Part shown: piece by piece, positions 61,374-64,000 of the stretch
Layout of the letters: each line of letters starts with the position of its first letter
Numbering within the stretch: the stretch's first letter is position 1
NCBI GenBank assembly: GCA_900102235.1
Contig: FMVL01000003.1
Coordinates: 124,001-188,000 of the forward strand
Source: Lachnospiraceae bacterium XBB2008
Lineage (GTDB): Bacteria; Bacillota; Clostridia; Lachnospirales; Lachnospiraceae
Direction: 5' to 3'
Length of the DNA: 64,000 bases
Position numbers and translations under genes: made by a program
The notes under the pieces: model-generated
Told to the model about the DNA's origin: nothing
Seen by the model: only the letters and a program-made list of their open reading frames with translations
Databases searched by the model: none

Positions 61374-62258
61374 TTAATATCTCCTGACAGCTCGTAATTC
61401 CTCATAAAAGCGCCTGTATCGTTCGTAGCGTTCACGCGAGATCTCTCCCGCTTCCACAGCCTCCGTCACCCTGCATCCGGGTTCGTGAGTGTGGGAGCAT
61501 CCCGAAAACCTGCATTCCGCTGCAAAAGGAGCAAACTCAGGGTACAGACTCCCGAGCTCCTCCGGAAGGATCGAATCTATGCTGTATGATGTAAAACCGG
61601 GAGTATCGACAATGAAACTGTCATGATCTATGACAAGAACCTCGGCATGCCTCGTGGTATGCTTCCCGCGGCCGAGCTTGTCAGAAATAACCCCTGTTTT
61701 CATATCCGCATCGGGACATATCCTGTTGATAAATGACGATTTACCGGCCCCGCTCGGTCCGGCGATCGCCGTGGTATGCCCCAATAATTCTTTTTTTACC
61801 CCTTCTATACCTTCACCGGATGCCGCGCAAACCTCATATACAGGGTAGCCCGCATCCGAAAAACCTTTTTTCTCACATTCCAGATCGTAGTCGTCCGCAC
61901 AGTCCAGATCGGACTTGTTGAATACAACGATCGGATATATACCCGCCTTGTCCATCGTGATCAGCAGGCGGTCGATAAGTCCCATATCGGGCTTCGGATC
62001 GTTTCTCGCGAAGAAAATAAGAGCCCGGTCCACATTGGAGAGGGCCGGACGTATCAGGCTGTTGGTTCGTGGTAAGATATCGTCTATGTTGCCTGTAAGT
62101 GTCTGTTCATCCGTAACGGAGATCTCTACATCATCGCCGACCAGTGGGGTTATCTTCCTGTTCCTGAATACGCCCCTTGCCTTGCATTCGTATGTATGTC
62201 CGTCGAAAGCGTATACATAGTAGAACCCCGCTATTCCCTTGATGATCTTACCGCGCAT
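61374..62258 (-). CDS. rsgA: ribosome small-subunit-dependent GTPase
   Basis: A 294-residue RsgA (YloQ/CpgA), a circularly permuted GTPase that checks 30S subunit maturation. An OB domain (about 1-65) precedes the GTPase region: VFNKSDLD (G4), IAGPSGAGKSSFIN (G1) and VDTPGFTS (G3). The C-terminal zinc-binding part is CRFSGCSHTHEPGC. In Firmicutes rsgA normally follows the PASTA kinase gene, as here; four bases separate them. A phosphatase (PrpC/Stp) gene is expected just beyond the right edge. Confidence 0.96.
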   Translation of the reverse strand: MRGKIIKGIAGFYYVYAFDGHTYECKARGVFRNRKITPLVGDDVEISVTDEQTLTGNIDDILPRTNSLIRPALSNVDRALIFFARNDPKPDMGLIDRLLITMDKAGIYPIVVFNKSDLDCADDYDLECEKKGFSDAGYPVYEVCAASGEGIEGVKKELLGHTTAIAGPSGAGKSSFINRICPDADMKTGVISDKLGRGKHTTRHAEVLVIDHDSFIVDTPGFTSYSIDSILPEELGSLYPEFAPFAAECRFSGCSHTHEPGCRVTEAVEAGEISRERYERYRRFYEELRAVRRY

Positions 62259-62261
62259 ATA

Positions 62262-64000
62262 TCATTCCGCCTCAAATGTGAGTTCTCTGGTAACGGTTTT
62301 GTCGTAGGTCTGAGCCGGCGTGGTAGTTGCATCACCGGTTACGGGATCTGTGATCGTCACTTCTTCGGTACTTACGGTAAATACATATGTGACCGTTCCC
62401 GAAGCAGCATTGATGCCTGTATAGTTCACATCCAGAGGGAATGATGTTGTGGTCGTACTCAACAGCTGTGTACCGTCTGCCGTGGTTATGGTCACCTGAA
62501 CATACATGCCGCTCTGATATTCCGGATCTTCGGTGGGAGCTGTAATGGATCCCGAATACTTATATGTTGCGGATTTGGGACCTATGCTCACGCGAAGGTC
62601 GACAGTTGCGCCTTTATCGGCAAAACTGCCCGCGGTCAGTGACTGATAGCAGACCAGACCGTTAAGGGTAGGATCGTCGTTATTGGTCTCGGATACGGTA
62701 CCCATGGTAAGTCCGCTCTCTGTAAGGATAGCCATGGCATCCATCTCGGATTTGCCGATAACACTCGGAACGCTTATCTTGTCGGATGCGGTTCCGCCTG
62801 AAGATACGGTGATCATGATGGTGCTTCCGGCGGGAGCATAAGTATCACCCTCGGGAGACTGGCTGATAACACTGCCCTTTTCCACAGTGGCGCTCTCAGC
62901 CTGAAGTATCGAGACCTGGAACCCGTGCTGTTCGAGATTGGAACGTGCTTCAGCCTGCGAAAGCCCCGCAACCGCAGGTACGAGCACACCGTCCTCGCTC
63001 TGTGCGACCGTAAGTATGACGGTATCGCCCTCGGCAAGTGTCGTTCCGGGGTCTACGCTGGCAGCCATTATCGTGCCCGCATCATACTGAAGTGTAGTCT
63101 GATATTCTATCTGGGGAGTAAGCCCCAAGTCGATCAGGATCTTCTTCGCATCATCGATCCTGGAACCTACTATGCCCTCGGGCATTATTATCTGATCGGT
63201 CTGCTCCTCCTCAACAGTCTCTTCGCCGGAGGAAGATCCGATGAAGCCGGTAACCTTGCCGAGTATCAGAAGTACGATCAGACCTACGATGACAGCGCCT
63301 GCCACGACAAGGATGGTCGTGAGTCTGTCGCCTATCCCGCCTTCATCATCGTCATCGTCGTCATCATAAGGATCTTCGTATTCCTCTTCTTCCTCATATC
63401 TGCGGCGTTTGAACTCTTCCTTTTCCATCCTGTCACGGGTGGCGTCTCTGGAAGTTCTGACCGGAGTCTTGGAAGATGAGGACTTGGAGCCCTGTTTGGA
63501 TGAGGATCCGGATTTGGACTTGTTCTTGGATTTACCGCCCGACTTCTGAGCGGGTTTGCGTGCCGGTTCCGGTTCTTTGTCCTTGCGGCGCTGCGCTCTC
63601 TCGACATCTTCCTTAAGAGCGATCCCGCCGACCATATCGCTGCGCTCGTTGGATGCGCTGCGGATCTTCTTTACGTCTTCTTCGGTAATGTTACGTGTGG
63701 CAGCCTCCTCATCGGGATCCGTGATCCTGACAAAATCGCCATCGGGATCTACCAGTGATTTCTTAAGATCCGCGATAAGCTCGCCCATGGACTGGTATCT
63801 GCGGTCCGGAGACTTCTGACAGCACTTGAGCACTATCTGCTCCACGCTGTAAGGGATGTCATCGGCATAATCCGAAGGATAAGGAAGAGCCTCCTGGATA
63901 TGCTTGATAGCGATGGCTACGGTGGTATCGCCGTTAAAGGGAACACGACCGGTAAGCATCTCAAACATCGTGATACCCAGGCTGTATATATCGGATCTCT
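62262..64000 (-). CDS. prkC: PASTA-domain Ser/Thr protein kinase (5' end outside window)
   Basis: The C-terminal ~579 residues of a PrkC/StkP-type kinase; the reading frame is open through the right edge. It begins in kinase subdomain IX (SDIYSLGITMFEMLTG) and ends the kinase near KCCQKSPDRRYQSM. A long basic, Lys/Ser-rich linker with a run of eight or so Asp precedes a single membrane helix (LTTILVVAGAVIVGLIVLLIL). Three PASTA domains follow outside, then a beta-rich C-terminal domain of about 110 residues. Such kinases sense muropeptides or lipid II. ATP-binding and catalytic loops lie beyond 64000. Confidence 0.93.
   Translation of the reverse strand, partial: RSDIYSLGITMFEMLTGRVPFNGDTTVAIAIKHIQEALPYPSDYADDIPYSVEQIVLKCCQKSPDRRYQSMGELIADLKKSLVDPDGDFVRITDPDEEAATRNITEEDVKKIRSASNERSDMVGGIALKEDVERAQRRKDKEPEPARKPAQKSGGKSKNKSKSGSSSKQGSKSSSSKTPVRTSRDATRDRMEKEEFKRRRYEEEEEYEDPYDDDDDDDEGGIGDRLTTILVVAGAVIVGLIVLLILGKVTGFIGSSSGEETVEEEQTDQIIMPEGIVGSRIDDAKKILIDLGLTPQIEYQTTLQYDAGTIMAASVDPGTTLAEGDTVILTVAQSEDGVLVPAVAGLSQAEARSNLEQHGFQVSILQAESATVEKGSVISQSPEGDTYAPAGSTIMITVSSGGTASDKISVPSVIGKSEMDAMAILTESGLTMGTVSETNNDDPTLNGLVCYQSLTAGSFADKGATVDLRVSIGPKSATYKYSGSITAPTEDPEYQSGMYVQVTITTADGTQLLSTTTTSFPLDVNYTGINAASGTVTYVFTVSTEEVTITDPVTGDATTTPAQTYDKTVTRELTFEAE

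Noticed and set aside
1-64000. Search for tRNA, rRNA, insertion sequences, integrases and phage genes as signs of a mobile island.
   Set aside because: None was recognised by eye; a tRNA or IS scan was not possible here, so absence is only provisional.

Overview
The window looks like a chromosome segment of a strictly anaerobic Firmicute of class Clostridia, most likely a Lachnospiraceae gut or rumen bacterium. The signs are GGAGG-type ribosome sites, moderate GC, the anaerobic (early cobalt insertion) cobalamin pathway, a PASTA kinase-RsgA pair, several c-di-GMP proteins, and families typical of that group (DUF6110-like protein, ATC-hydrolase-like proteins, YhfC, FtsX/MacB-type ABC exporters). 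Species cannot be named from the sequence. Nearly every gene is on the minus strand; fliB is the only clear plus-strand gene. I saw no rRNA, tRNA, CRISPR array, insertion sequence or phage genes.

Layout, left to right (transcription runs right to left). 0-1.6 kb: a ThuA-like protein and a sugar isomerase/epimerase. 1.65-5.9 kb: an ABC exporter with a heptad-repeat permease, and a TetR regulator; three copies of one palindrome (ATAAC-NNN-GTTAT) tie regulator and transporter together. 6.0-26.1 kb: an operon of about 20 kb for cobalamin synthesis. It begins with a cobalamin riboswitch and an intrinsic terminator placed right before the first ribosome site. It encodes a lipoprotein cobaltochelatase, BtuF and BtuC, a BtuD-CbiP fusion, CobT/U/S/C, CbiB, CobD, CbiC/D/F/G/H, a CbiJ-CbiE-CbiT fusion, CbiA and a cysteine-rich protein. 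CbiL and a corrinoid adenosyltransferase are not in the window.

26.2-28 kb: a membrane GGDEF-EAL protein. 28.0-47.1 kb: about 19 kb of tightly packed genes that look like one operon behind a TTGACA promoter carrying a DtxR/IdeR-like palindrome. The first genes are a membrane protein, a small DUF6110-like protein and a P1B-type ATPase with an SCA motif, resembling the FezA/FezB pair of ferrosome loci. Then follow two ABC exporters, three methyltransferases (one fused to GNAT), three ATC-hydrolase-like paralogues, three alpha/beta hydrolases plus a truncated fourth, two related membrane proteins and a PHP phosphatase. This metal-controlled cluster of small-molecule enzymes and exporters is the best candidate for an undescribed system.

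47.1-53.3 kb: a YhfC-like protein, a PAS-GAF-GGDEF-EAL protein, the decayed remains of a hybrid sensor kinase, and an unusual GNAT-EAL-beta-helix protein. 53.3-54.5 kb: fliB on the plus strand. 54.5-64 kb: a GHL10-type glycosyl hydrolase, UDP-glucose dehydrogenase, GH36 alpha-galactosidase, a sugar-binding-domain diguanylate cyclase, RsgA, and a PASTA Ser/Thr kinase cut by the window edge.
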